Shown here in pieces: positions 1 through 6,794 of a stretch of 6,983 bases of DNA (the first letter of the stretch is position 1; each line of letters opens with the position of its first letter). The DNA lies in assembly GCA_903904765.1 (NCBI GenBank), contig CAIVEA010000675.1, positions 1-6,983 on the forward strand. The letters run 5' to 3'. The notes below the pieces were generated by a model. It was not told where the DNA came from, ran no database searches, and saw nothing but the letters and a program-made list of their open reading frames with translations. This stretch comes from an uncultured Chloroflexota bacterium (GTDB lineage: Bacteria > Chloroflexota > Anaerolineae > Aggregatilineales > Phototrophicaceae). The position numbers were made by a program, and so were the translations under genes.

Positions 1-2
1 CC

Positions 3-1040
3 ATCAGCGTCCGGCCTGATGAACGGTTCGATGAAGCGCGGTTGGCGGACTATTTGCGCGACCAACTGGACGGCGCGAACGCCCCGCTGACCGTGCGCCA
101 GTTCGGGGGCGGTGCGGCCAACCTGACCTATTTGCTGGATTTCGGTGGGCAGGAATATGTGCTGCGGCGGCCTCCGCTGGGGCCAGTCGTGCCTTCCGCG
201 CACGATATGGGGCGCGAGTTCCGCGTCCTGTCGGCGCTGCATGCGGCGCTGCCCACCGCCCCCCGCGCGTACCTCTATTGCGACGACCCGACGGTGATCG
301 GTGCGCCCTTCCTCATCATGGAACGGCGGCGCGGGCTGGTGGTGCGCCAGTTGCTCCCGCCGGAGTATGCCGCGCTGCCGGATGCCCCCCGCCGTATGAG
401 CGAGGCGCTGGTGGACGCGCTGGCGGATTTGCATCAGGTGGATTATCACGCGCTAGGACTGGAGACTCTCGGCAAGCCTGCCGGATTCCTCGAACGGCAA
501 ATCGAGGGCTGGTACGGACGCTGGCACAATGCCCGCCCCGCCGCGCTGCCGCACATGGAGGCGGTCTACGGTTGGCTGCACGATCATTTACCACCTGCCA
601 GCACGCCCACACTGGTGCATAACGACTACAAACTGGATAACGTGATGCTGGCGGCGGACGATCCGGGGCGGGTGGTCGCCATTTTCGATTGGGATATGTG
701 TACGCTGGGCGACCCGCTGATGGATGTGGGGGCGCTGCTCACCTACTGGTCACAGCCGGATGACCCGCCTTCGCTGCACCGCACCGCCACCATGCCGCTG
801 GGCGATTCGCGCTTCCTCAGTCGCGCCGAACTGGTGGCGCGTTATGCCGAACGCAGCCAGCGCGATGTGAGCGCCATTCCTTTTTACCACGCGCTTGGCC
901 TGTTCCGTCTGGTGGTGATCGTGGCGCAAATCTACGCCCGTTACCAGCACGGGCAAACACAGGATGCCCGTTTCGCGTCCTTCGGGGAGATGATTCCGCT
1001 GCTGGCGGAGGCGGCCTATGCGGTCACACGCGGCGCATAA
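3..1040 (+). CDS. APH-family phosphotransferase, ACAD10/11 N-terminal-like (5' end outside window)
   Basis: This is a cytosolic kinase-fold protein of the aminoglycoside phosphotransferase superfamily, in the branch fused to acyl-CoA dehydrogenase in ACAD10/11 and standing alone in bacteria (e.g. LvaA). Members of that branch act on hydroxyacyl-CoAs. The N-lobe has a glycine-rich GGGAANLTYLL loop and the YVLRRPP strand. The Brenner motif HNDYKLDN lies at about 618-641 (His and Asp of the catalytic HxD type), followed by the metal-binding FDWDMCTLGDP at about 684. The frame is open to the left edge with residues ISVRPDERFDEARLADYL. The only internal candidate start there is a TTG at 42, which has no Shine-Dalgarno and would remove a stretch these proteins usually keep. 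I therefore call it 5'-partial, probably missing only a few residues (345 are visible; the family is about 340-360). It ends in TAA inside the next gene. The exact substrate is unknown; a resistance role is unlikely given the ACAD10-type motifs. Confidence 0.9.
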   Translation: MSVRPDERFDEARLADYLRDQLDGANAPLTVRQFGGGAANLTYLLDFGGQEYVLRRPPLGPVVPSAHDMGREFRVLSALHAALPTAPRAYLYCDDPTVIGAPFLIMERRRGLVVRQLLPPEYAALPDAPRRMSEALVDALADLHQVDYHALGLETLGKPAGFLERQIEGWYGRWHNARPAALPHMEAVYGWLHDHLPPASTPTLVHNDYKLDNVMLAADDPGRVVAIFDWDMCTLGDPLMDVGALLTYWSQPDDPPSLHRTATMPLGDSRFLSRAELVARYAERSQRDVSAIPFYHALGLFRLVVIVAQIYARYQHGQTQDARFASFGEMIPLLAEAAYAVTRGA

Positions 1041-2529
1041 CCGCCGGACGCTGTTCCCCCGCGAGTATAACCTGCTGCACCCCGCCTACTGGTTCGGCAC
1101 GATGGATGCGCGTCCCTTTGCGCTGTTTCGCATCGGCTTCGGCCTGCTGATGCTCAAAGAGGCGCTCTATCACCTGCCGCTGACGACCTTCTTTTATAGC
1201 GAAAGCGGCGCTGTGCCGATGTCGGTGCTACGGGCGATGGGCTTTGACCGTCCGGTGCTGCTGGGGTCACTGCCGGATGCCGCGCTGCTACTGTTCTTCG
1301 TGGTGTGGGTGCTGGTGGCGCTGGGGCTGACGCTCGGTTGGCGCACCCGCTGGATGGCGCTGCTCAATTTTGTGTGCCTGATCTCGGTCATGCAGCGCGA
1401 CCCGTTCGTGGCCTCCGGCGCGGATATGGCGCAAGCGGCCTTCGGTTTTTGGAGTCTGTTCATCCCGATGGGCGCGGCCTACGCGCTGGACTCGCGCCGC
1501 AACCCGCGTCCACCGCAAATGGCAGCGCTGCCGGGCAGGTTGTTCCACGCGCAAATCGTCCTCATCTACCTGTTCACCGCGCTGATTAAGATGGAAGGGC
1601 TGACGTGGGCGGGAGGCAGCGCGGTCTATCTGGCGCTGCAAGCGCGGATGCACACCTTCCCGACGGGCGATTGGTTGCTGGCGAACGCCGCGCCCGACCT
1701 GCTGCGCCTGATTACGCACCTCACGCTGCTGATCGAGGCCGGATGGACGCTGCTGGTGTTCGCGCCCTTCGCACAGCCCTATTTGCGGGCATTAGGGCTG
1801 CTGGCGGGCGCTGGGATGCACCTCGGTATCGCCCTGACCATGAACGTCCCCAACTTCCCGATCATCATGCTCCTCAGCTATATCACGCTGCTCGACTCGC
1901 GCTGGTTGGACGCGCTGGAACGGCGCTTGGGATGGACGCATCCTGTTGCGACAGCGGACGTGCTGCCGGGTGGTTGCGGTGGGGTGCTGGCGGCGCTGGT
2001 GCGCGGCGCGGGGGTGGGCATACGCCGGGGGCTGCAAAGTGCCGCGCTGCTGACGGCCTTCGTATGCGTGGTGTGGATCAATTTGCAGAACGATCCGGGG
2101 ATGGCCGCCACGTTGCAAATTGCGCCCATCCCGCCGCCGCTGGAAAAGACCCTGCAAACGCTGGAACTGTGGCAGAACTGGAGCATGTTCGCGCCTGACC
2201 CGCTGGCGGGGGATGTGTGGTTTGTGCTGGTTGGCACAGGCGCGGATGGCATAGCCCGCGACTTGCGTACCGGACTCGCGCCGGGGGTTGTGCGCCCGCG
2301 CTGGTGGATTGGCCCTGATGCCCGCTGGCCGAAATTCGAGGAGAATCTGGTACGGGCAGGGCCGGATAGCGCGTTGCTGCGCGGGTGGGGCGAGTGGGCA
2401 TGTCGCACCTATCCCGATGTGCGTACCGTCGAAATCCGTATGCGGAGTACCAGCCCTGTGCCGCCCGGTCAACCGTTCCCGCCCGAAACCGAGGCGGTGT
2501 GGTGGACAGGGGATTGCGGCGGGGAGTGA
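1018..2529 (+). CDS. HTTM domain integral membrane protein (vitamin K-dependent gamma-carboxylase-related)
   Basis: This is a polytopic inner-membrane protein of 503 aa. Hydrophobic segments are visible around residues 34-52, 85-107, 113-125, 138-157, 176-193, 228-250, 256-292 and 340-355. The opening DARPFALFRIGFGLLML followed by FFYSESGAVP, and the later MHLGIALTMNVPNFP stretch, are typical of HTTM proteins. The segment LIYLFTALIKMEGLTWAGG contains Lys191, which I align from memory with the catalytic-base lysine of human GGCX (IAGVKKLD). After the last membrane segment comes a soluble tail of about 145 residues that starts LWQNWSMFAPDP (384-395), a recurrent element of HTTM C-termini. The ATG at 1018 has GGAG 7 nt upstream and lies 23 bp inside the kinase gene, so translational coupling is likely. 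Biochemical function is unknown for most bacterial HTTM proteins; carboxylase activity should not be assumed. Confidence 0.88.
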   Translation: MRSHAAHNRRTLFPREYNLLHPAYWFGTMDARPFALFRIGFGLLMLKEALYHLPLTTFFYSESGAVPMSVLRAMGFDRPVLLGSLPDAALLLFFVVWVLVALGLTLGWRTRWMALLNFVCLISVMQRDPFVASGADMAQAAFGFWSLFIPMGAAYALDSRRNPRPPQMAALPGRLFHAQIVLIYLFTALIKMEGLTWAGGSAVYLALQARMHTFPTGDWLLANAAPDLLRLITHLTLLIEAGWTLLVFAPFAQPYLRALGLLAGAGMHLGIALTMNVPNFPIIMLLSYITLLDSRWLDALERRLGWTHPVATADVLPGGCGGVLAALVRGAGVGIRRGLQSAALLTAFVCVVWINLQNDPGMAATLQIAPIPPPLEKTLQTLELWQNWSMFAPDPLAGDVWFVLVGTGADGIARDLRTGLAPGVVRPRWWIGPDARWPKFEENLVRAGPDSALLRGWGEWACRTYPDVRTVEIRMRSTSPVPPGQPFPPETEAVWWTGDCGGE

Positions 2530-2560
2530 CCGCCCTCTATCCATTCGTTCGTGCGCCGTC

Positions 2561-2566
2561 TACAAT
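2561..2566 (+). promoter_or_regulatory. Possible -10 element upstream of the exporter pair
   Basis: TACAAT matches the sigma70 -10 consensus at 5 of 6 positions. It lies in the 78-bp gap between the HTTM gene and the first exporter, about 41 bp before the GTG start. No good -35 hexamer is present at 16-18 bp upstream, so this is a weak call. Read-through from the HTTM gene is an alternative. Confidence 0.35.
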
Positions 2567-2607
2567 CAGGCATCCCCCTTTATTCGGGACAGAGATGAGG
2601 AGCGCCT

Positions 2608-3534
2608 GTGGCAACGCCAGCAGACATCACACTCAACGCCGGTTTCCGGCTGGATCGCCGCGTTTGGATTGCGTTGTCGCTGCTCACGCTGTACATCATC
2701 TGGAGTACCACCTACCTCGGCATCCGCTTCGCCATCGAGAGCTTCCCGCCTTACCTGATGCTCGGCATCCGGTTTATGACGGCGGGCGGGGTGCTGTTCG
2801 TCATCCTGCGCTTGAATGGTCGCCCCGTGCCCACCCGCAAGCAATGGCGCAACGCCACGCTGGTGGGGTTCATTATGATGGTGTGCGGGACGGGCAGCGT
2901 GGCGCTGGCGGAGCAAACCGTGTCCTCCGGTCTGGCGGCCACCCTGTCATCCACCGCGCCACTGTGGGCGATGCTCATCAGCATGTTCTGGCGCTATGCC
3001 CCCGCCCGCACCGAATGGATTGGCGTGGCGCTGGGCATCGGCGGCGTGCTGATGCTCAGTCTGGAAGGTAATTTGCAGGCCAACCCCCTCGGCATGGCGC
3101 TCGTCCTGTTCTCGACCATTAGCTGGGCGGGTGGTTCGGTATTGAGCAAGCATCTGGACATGCCCGATGGTACGATGCTGAACGCTACCGAAATGCTGTG
3201 CGGCGGCGCAGTGCTGATGGTGCTGTCGCTGCTGCGCGGGGAACACATGACCGCCGCGCCCACGCCTACCGCCGTCATCGCACTGGTCTACCTCATCACG
3301 TTCGGTTCGCTGCTGGCGCTGTCGGCCTATACCTATCTGCTCAAAACCGTATCGCCCACGCTGGCGACCAGCTACGCCTTCGTCAATCCTGCCATTGCGC
3401 TGCTGCTGGGCGCGGCGCTGGCGGGGGAACACGTCAGCACCAGTACGCTACTGGCGCTGCCGGTCATCCTGCTGGGCGTGGCGTTCGTGGCGCTCAAACC
3501 GCGTGTTGTGCAACAGAGCGACCCCGCCGCCTGA
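2608..3534 (+). CDS. DMT-superfamily EamA/YedA-like exporter (paralogue A)
   Basis: This is a 308-aa inner-membrane transporter with the ten-helix, two-EamA-repeat architecture of the drug/metabolite transporter superfamily (repeats about residues 20-150 and 160-297). It resembles E. coli YedA, both in length (306 aa) and in landmarks: LYIIWSTTY near residue 28, ESFPP near 44, AEQ at 101-103, EWIGVALGIGG near 136, the ISWA.GSV repeat-2 start near 171, and KTVSPTLATSYAFVNP at 246-261. The start is GTG at 2608, preceded by GAGGAG with 5-nt spacing. The MATPA N-terminus is shared with the downstream paralogue, which supports this start. The usual IWGTTY motif has Ser in place of Gly here (residue 33), whereas the paralogue keeps Gly. 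The substrate cannot be read from sequence; amino acids, metabolites or toxic compounds are possible. It is 28 bp from paralogue B and very likely cotranscribed with it. Confidence 0.92.
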   Translation: MATPADITLNAGFRLDRRVWIALSLLTLYIIWSTTYLGIRFAIESFPPYLMLGIRFMTAGGVLFVILRLNGRPVPTRKQWRNATLVGFIMMVCGTGSVALAEQTVSSGLAATLSSTAPLWAMLISMFWRYAPARTEWIGVALGIGGVLMLSLEGNLQANPLGMALVLFSTISWAGGSVLSKHLDMPDGTMLNATEMLCGGAVLMVLSLLRGEHMTAAPTPTAVIALVYLITFGSLLALSAYTYLLKTVSPTLATSYAFVNPAIALLLGAALAGEHVSTSTLLALPVILLGVAFVALKPRVVQQSDPAA

Positions 3535-3562
3535 CCATCGCCTGTGCTAAAGGAAAATTTGT

Positions 3563-4474
3563 ATGGCAACTCCGGCTCATCCCGCATCCCGTTTTGATCG
3601 CCGCTTCTGGATTGTGGTGTCGCTGCTTACGGTGTATATCATCTGGGGGACGACCTATCTCGCCATACGGTTCGCCCTCGAAAGTTTCCCGCCGCATCTG
3701 ATGATGGGCATTCGCTTCGTAGTGGCAGGCGCGCTGTTGTTCGCCTTCCTGAAGCTGAGAGGGAGTCCCACGCCCAACCGCAGCCAGTGGCGCAGCGCGG
3801 GAATCGTGGGGGTGCTGCTGCTGGTGGGCGGCATGGGCAGCGTGGCGCTGGCGGAGCAAACCGTGTCCTCCGGCATGGCGGCCACGCTGGTCGCCACTTC
3901 GCCGCTGTGGGCGATGCTCATCAGCATGTTCTGGAAATACGTCCCCGCCCGCACCGAATGGATTGGCGTGGCGCTGGGCATTGGCGGCGTGCTGCTGCTC
4001 GGTCTGGAGAGCAATTTGCAGGCCAACCCGCTTGGCGTGGGGCTGATGGTGTTCGCAACCATAAGCTGGGGCTTGGGGTCGGTGTGGAGCAAGCATCTGG
4101 ATATGCCGGATGGCACGATGGGCAGCGCCGCCGAAATGCTGTGCGGCGGGGTGGTGCTGGTGGCGCTGGGGCTGTTGCGCGGGGAACGCATCTCTGCCGC
4201 GCCCACCTCTAGTGCCCTGCTTGCGCTGGCCTACCTGACCACCTTCGGCTCACTGGCCGCGCTTTCGGCCTACGCCTACCTGCTCAAAACGGTTTCGCCC
4301 ACGCTGGCGACCAGTTATGCCTTCGTCAATCCGGCCATTGCGCTGCTGCTGGGCGGGGTGCTGGCGGGGGAGCAGGTGAGCGCCAGCACCGTGCTGGCGC
4401 TGCCCGTCATTCTGCTCGGTGTGGCGTTCGTGGCCTTCAAGCCCAGAATCTTCCAACGAAAGACCGCGACCTGA
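3563..4474 (+). CDS. DMT-superfamily EamA/YedA-like exporter (paralogue B)
   Basis: This 303-aa protein is the tandem paralogue of the preceding gene, with the same ten-helix, two-EamA layout. It carries VYIIWGTTY near residue 24, AEQTVSSG, PARTEWIGVALGIGG and the repeat-2 signature KTVSPTLATSYAFVNP. By eye it differs from paralogue A at about 70 of 285 aligned residues, concentrated in the hydrophobic helices, in the loop after helix 2 and at both termini. The extramembrane loops and the last third are nearly invariant. The ATG at 3563 has AAAGGA 8 nt upstream. The intergenic spacer of 28 bp contains no terminator, so the two genes form an operon. They could act as independent homodimers, a heteromeric pair, or as duplicates with diverging substrates. 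Known family: exporters of small metabolites. The specific substrate is unknown. Confidence 0.92.
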   Translation: MATPAHPASRFDRRFWIVVSLLTVYIIWGTTYLAIRFALESFPPHLMMGIRFVVAGALLFAFLKLRGSPTPNRSQWRSAGIVGVLLLVGGMGSVALAEQTVSSGMAATLVATSPLWAMLISMFWKYVPARTEWIGVALGIGGVLLLGLESNLQANPLGVGLMVFATISWGLGSVWSKHLDMPDGTMGSAAEMLCGGVVLVALGLLRGERISAAPTSSALLALAYLTTFGSLAALSAYAYLLKTVSPTLATSYAFVNPAIALLLGGVLAGEQVSASTVLALPVILLGVAFVAFKPRIFQRKTAT

Positions 4475-4479
4475 GCGAA

Positions 4480-4947
4480 TCAATCACTATGCCCGCGCTG
4501 GCGGCGAATGTAGATCGTCTCCTCGAAGGTGACGTGCGGCACGCCGTCCGCGTCTGCCAGCACAATCGGGAACACATGCTCGGTGCTGCGTTTGGCTTCC
4601 AGATCAGCCTGAATCGCCGCCAGTGTGTCCGTTTCCAACTTGAAGCGGGCGTATAACGTGGAGCGCCCCGGCTTGAGGAAGTGGATCGTCACGTTCTTGT
4701 CCCATACCAAGAACTGCGTCCCCAGATTGAGGGCGATCATCGCCATGTAGAAGGGGGCGACGGCGGCGTACAGGCTGCCGCAAAACGTTGTCCCTACATA
4801 ATTGCGCGTCCACAGGTTGAGTGGCACTTTGACGTGTACTTCACGCCAATCCGCCGCCAGATAGGTGATCCAGCCGCCCGTCCCCCGGTACGAGGGCAGC
4901 ATATTGAAGCGCCAGCGCCGCAGCCTGTCGCGCAGTGTCTCCGCCAT
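4480..4947 (-). CDS. DUF4442 hotdog-fold (thioesterase-like) protein
   Basis: This 155-aa cytosolic protein matches the DUF4442 branch of the hotdog fold, related to PaaI-type acyl-CoA thioesterases. Visible landmarks, numbered from the ATG at 4947, are ADWREVHVKVPL (32-43), the core helix region NYVGTTFCGSLYAAVAPFYM (49-68), VWDK (81-84) and FLKPGR (90-95). Relative to the form I remember for the family (NYVGTxFGGSLYA..DPFYM), Gly is Cys56 and Asp is Ala64, so catalytic competence is uncertain. I chose ATG 4947 because AAGGGG lies 11 nt upstream. A GTG at 4968 would add 7 residues (MEGDGRS) but lacks a clear Shine-Dalgarno. The gene is convergent with paralogue B with a 5-bp gap. A likely role is in acyl-CoA or lipid metabolism; the substrate is unknown. 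Confidence 0.85.
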   Translation of the reverse strand: MAETLRDRLRRWRFNMLPSYRGTGGWITYLAADWREVHVKVPLNLWTRNYVGTTFCGSLYAAVAPFYMAMIALNLGTQFLVWDKNVTIHFLKPGRSTLYARFKLETDTLAAIQADLEAKRSTEHVFPIVLADADGVPHVTFEETIYIRRQRGHSD

Positions 4948-4997
4948 ACTCCGACCATCCCCTTCCACCTATTCAGCCTGTCCGATGTTGTGCATGA

Positions 4998-5006
4998 AGC
5001 ATAACA
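4998..5006 (-). promoter_or_regulatory. Possible extended -10 promoter for the DUF4442 gene
   Basis: Read on the minus strand the sequence is TGTTATGCT, i.e. an extended -10 (TG-N) followed by TATGCT, which matches TATAAT at 4 of 6 positions. It sits about 50 bp upstream of the ATG at 4947. No matching -35 is evident, which is tolerable for an extended -10 promoter. The call is tentative. Confidence 0.3.
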
Positions 5007-5017
5007 TCTCACACCGT

Positions 5018-5046
5018 TTTACGCGCCGTATTGGGGCGAGTATAAT
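5018..5046 (+). promoter_or_regulatory. Sigma70-type promoter for the acidic protein-PLD operon
   Basis: A perfect -10 TATAAT (5041-5046) lies exactly 17 bp downstream of TTTACG (5018-5023), which matches the -35 TTGACA at 4 of 6 positions. Expected transcription start is near 5053, giving a very short 5' leader of about 22 nt before the ATG at 5075. It lies in the intergenic region between divergent genes, which is where a promoter is expected. Confidence 0.7.
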
Positions 5047-5074
5047 GCGGCGGGGATGAACGAAAGGGGAGGGT

Positions 5075-5560
5075 ATGGCTGATCTGGAACAGGCGCTGCG
5101 GGCGCTGTACGAAGACCCCGGTTTACGCGAAGATATGACTGACGACGAGGCCAGCGTCCTGCTGACATGGGCTGAAGCGCAGTTACCCGTGCTGGCGGCA
5201 GGTGCGCCGGACGAGGCCGCCTTCGATGCACAGGCGCAGGCGTTTCGCGCTTTGCTGACCAAGATCAACCGCTACATCGGCCTGAGCAGCTATGCCCCGC
5301 CCGACCAGACGCAGGCCGCGCTGAACGAGGCGCTGGCCGCCGCACCTGCTGCTGGCCTGTCGCTCGACCCGACGGCCGGATTGAGCGCCCAAACTGCCGC
5401 GCCCCTCAGCGGCGTGGAGGCGGTCAACGCGCTGACGGCGGCGCTGCGCGTGGGCGCGGTTGCGCCTATGATGAATGATGCTCCTGCTGTGAATAATGCC
5501 CCTGACGGTGACCCGGAAACGGCGGATTGGTCATCCGCGTATACGGAGGATGAGCCATGA
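5075..5560 (+). CDS. Acidic alanine-rich protein of unknown function, first gene of PLD operon
   Basis: I do not recognise this 161-aa protein. It has no signal peptide and no membrane segment, so it is predicted cytosolic. Residues 1-75 look mostly helical, with the segment MTDDEASVLLTWAEAQLP (21-38) the most family-like. From about residue 80 it becomes Ala/Pro-rich and low in complexity, ending in an Asn/Asp/Glu-rich tail. By count it has about 25 Asp+Glu and only 6 Lys+Arg (one Lys), a net charge near -19. The ATG at 5075 follows a strong purine run AAAGGGGAGGG. The stop overlaps the start of the PLD lipoprotein in an ATGA junction, implying translational coupling and possibly a shared job. 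Possible roles such as an adaptor or regulator of the downstream gene are speculation. Coding status is supported by promoter, ribosome binding site and operon overlap. Confidence 0.75.
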   Translation: MADLEQALRALYEDPGLREDMTDDEASVLLTWAEAQLPVLAAGAPDEAAFDAQAQAFRALLTKINRYIGLSSYAPPDQTQAALNEALAAAPAAGLSLDPTAGLSAQTAAPLSGVEAVNALTAALRVGAVAPMMNDAPAVNNAPDGDPETADWSSAYTEDEP

Positions 5561-6789
5561 TGAAACTTTCTCGCGTGCAGGTGTTCCTGTTCATCTGCGC
5601 GATCAGCTTTTTGCTCACCAGTTGCGAAGTCGAACCGCCGCCGGTTGTGCCGCCGACGACGATGCCGTCCACCACTGCGGCTGTAGTGAACACGCCCAGC
5701 GCGGGCAAAACCCCCACATCTGCTGCCAGCGCCACCAGTGCTTCGGCTATTCCCGGTTTCCCGGCTGGCGTGACCCCGCTGACGACGGCGCTCGGTTGGG
5801 GCGGTCAGAAGGGCTTCTGGACGGTGTGGTTCACCGCGCCGACGGGTAGCCGCGACCCCTCGACTTATGTCGGCGGGATTGATGTGCCGTTCGAGCAGAT
5901 GATTGACAACACCCAGAACACGCTGGATATTGCGGCCTTCGAGTTCAACAACGAAGTGCTGACGCAGGCCATCCTGCGGGCGAAGGCGCGTGGTGTGACG
6001 GTGCGTGTGGTGACGGATAACGTACACGGCACGCAGGACACGGCGGATACCTCGCTGGCGCGCTTTGTGGAGGCTGGCATTCCGGTGGTGGATGATGGCC
6101 GCAGCGCCCTGATGCACAACAAGTTCATGATCTTCGACAGCCAGTATTTGCTGACCGGATCGTGGAATTACACCGTGAACGACACCTACCGCAACAACAA
6201 TAATGCGCTGCTGCTGCGTTCGCAGCGGACGGTGGAGAACTATCAGACCGAATTTAACGAGATGTTCAACGACAAGAAGTTCGGCCCCCGTTCGCCTGCC
6301 AATACGCCCTTCCCGGTGTTCTCGCAGAACGGCATCCCGTTGCAGGTCTACTTCTCGCCGGAGGACAAGGTGCTAACCCCGCTGGTGACGGCGCTCAGTC
6401 AGGCGCAGAAGTCCATCCTGTCCATGAACTTCTCGTTCACCGACTATGATGCCGCCAAAGCCATCCTTGACCGTGCCAGTGCGGGCGTGAGTTTTCAGGG
6501 CATCTGGGAGACGACGGGCAGCGAAACCACGTCCAGCGAATTGCGGACGCTGTACTGCGCGGGGCTGGAAGCACGGCAGGACGGCAACTCGTTCATCCTG
6601 CATCATAAGGTGTTCATCGTAGATGGGACGACGGTCATCATGGGGTCGTTCAACATTTCAAGCAACGCCACCAACAACAATGACGAGAACCTGCTCATCA
6701 TCTCCGATCCCGATCTGGCGGCGCTGTACACGCTGGAATTTCAGCGCCGCTGGGCAGAGGCGCGAGTGCCGACCAAGCTGACCTGCTAG
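5557..6789 (+). CDS. Phospholipase D-superfamily lipoprotein with two HKD motifs
   Basis: This 410-aa exported lipoprotein has two PLD domains. The N-terminus has a basic start, a hydrophobic core and a lipobox LTSC with Cys23 as the lipidation site. A Pro/Thr/Ser/Ala-rich tether of about 50 residues follows (24-75), so the enzyme is probably anchored outside the cytoplasmic membrane. HKD motif 1 is H187-N-K189-x4-D194, followed by GSWN (201-204). Motif 2 is H349-H-K351-x4-D356, followed by GSFN (363-366). Both His/Lys/Asp sets are intact, so it should be active. PLD-superfamily enzymes hydrolyse or transfer phosphodiesters (phospholipids, nucleic acids, cardiolipin synthesis). The extracellular location and absence of membrane helices argue against cardiolipin synthase and for a secreted phospholipase or a nuclease. 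Cys334 and the C-terminal Cys410 could form a disulfide. Start is ATG 5557 or, equally, ATG 5560 (the codons are adjacent); the former overlaps the upstream stop. Confidence 0.92.
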   Translation: MMKLSRVQVFLFICAISFLLTSCEVEPPPVVPPTTMPSTTAAVVNTPSAGKTPTSAASATSASAIPGFPAGVTPLTTALGWGGQKGFWTVWFTAPTGSRDPSTYVGGIDVPFEQMIDNTQNTLDIAAFEFNNEVLTQAILRAKARGVTVRVVTDNVHGTQDTADTSLARFVEAGIPVVDDGRSALMHNKFMIFDSQYLLTGSWNYTVNDTYRNNNNALLLRSQRTVENYQTEFNEMFNDKKFGPRSPANTPFPVFSQNGIPLQVYFSPEDKVLTPLVTALSQAQKSILSMNFSFTDYDAAKAILDRASAGVSFQGIWETTGSETTSSELRTLYCAGLEARQDGNSFILHHKVFIVDGTTVIMGSFNISSNATNNNDENLLIISDPDLAALYTLEFQRRWAEARVPTKLTC

Positions 6790-6794
6790 GGCGA

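Noticed and set aside
3..1040. Aminoglycoside resistance gene
   Set aside because: The motifs match the ACAD10/11-like branch of the APH fold rather than the antibiotic kinases.
1792..2544. Minus-strand open frame of 250 codons opposite the HTTM gene
   Set aside because: It lies entirely antisense to the C-terminal half of a clear membrane protein gene, and its composition (Arg, His, Pro, Gln rich) is that of a GC shadow.
2385..3071. Plus-strand frame of 228 codons spanning the HTTM end and exporter A
   Set aside because: It is out of frame with both flanking genes, crosses the intergenic gap, and its translation has no coherent domain.
3494..4096. Minus-strand open frame opposite exporter B, with a similar frame opposite exporter A (2947-3432)
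   Set aside because: The two antisense frames resemble each other only because the sense genes are paralogues; neither has protein-like features.
5290..6117. Minus-strand open frame of 275 codons across the acidic protein and PLD genes
   Set aside because: It is antisense to two well-supported genes and is Arg/His/Gly-rich without recognisable motifs, as expected of shadow frames in GC-rich DNA.
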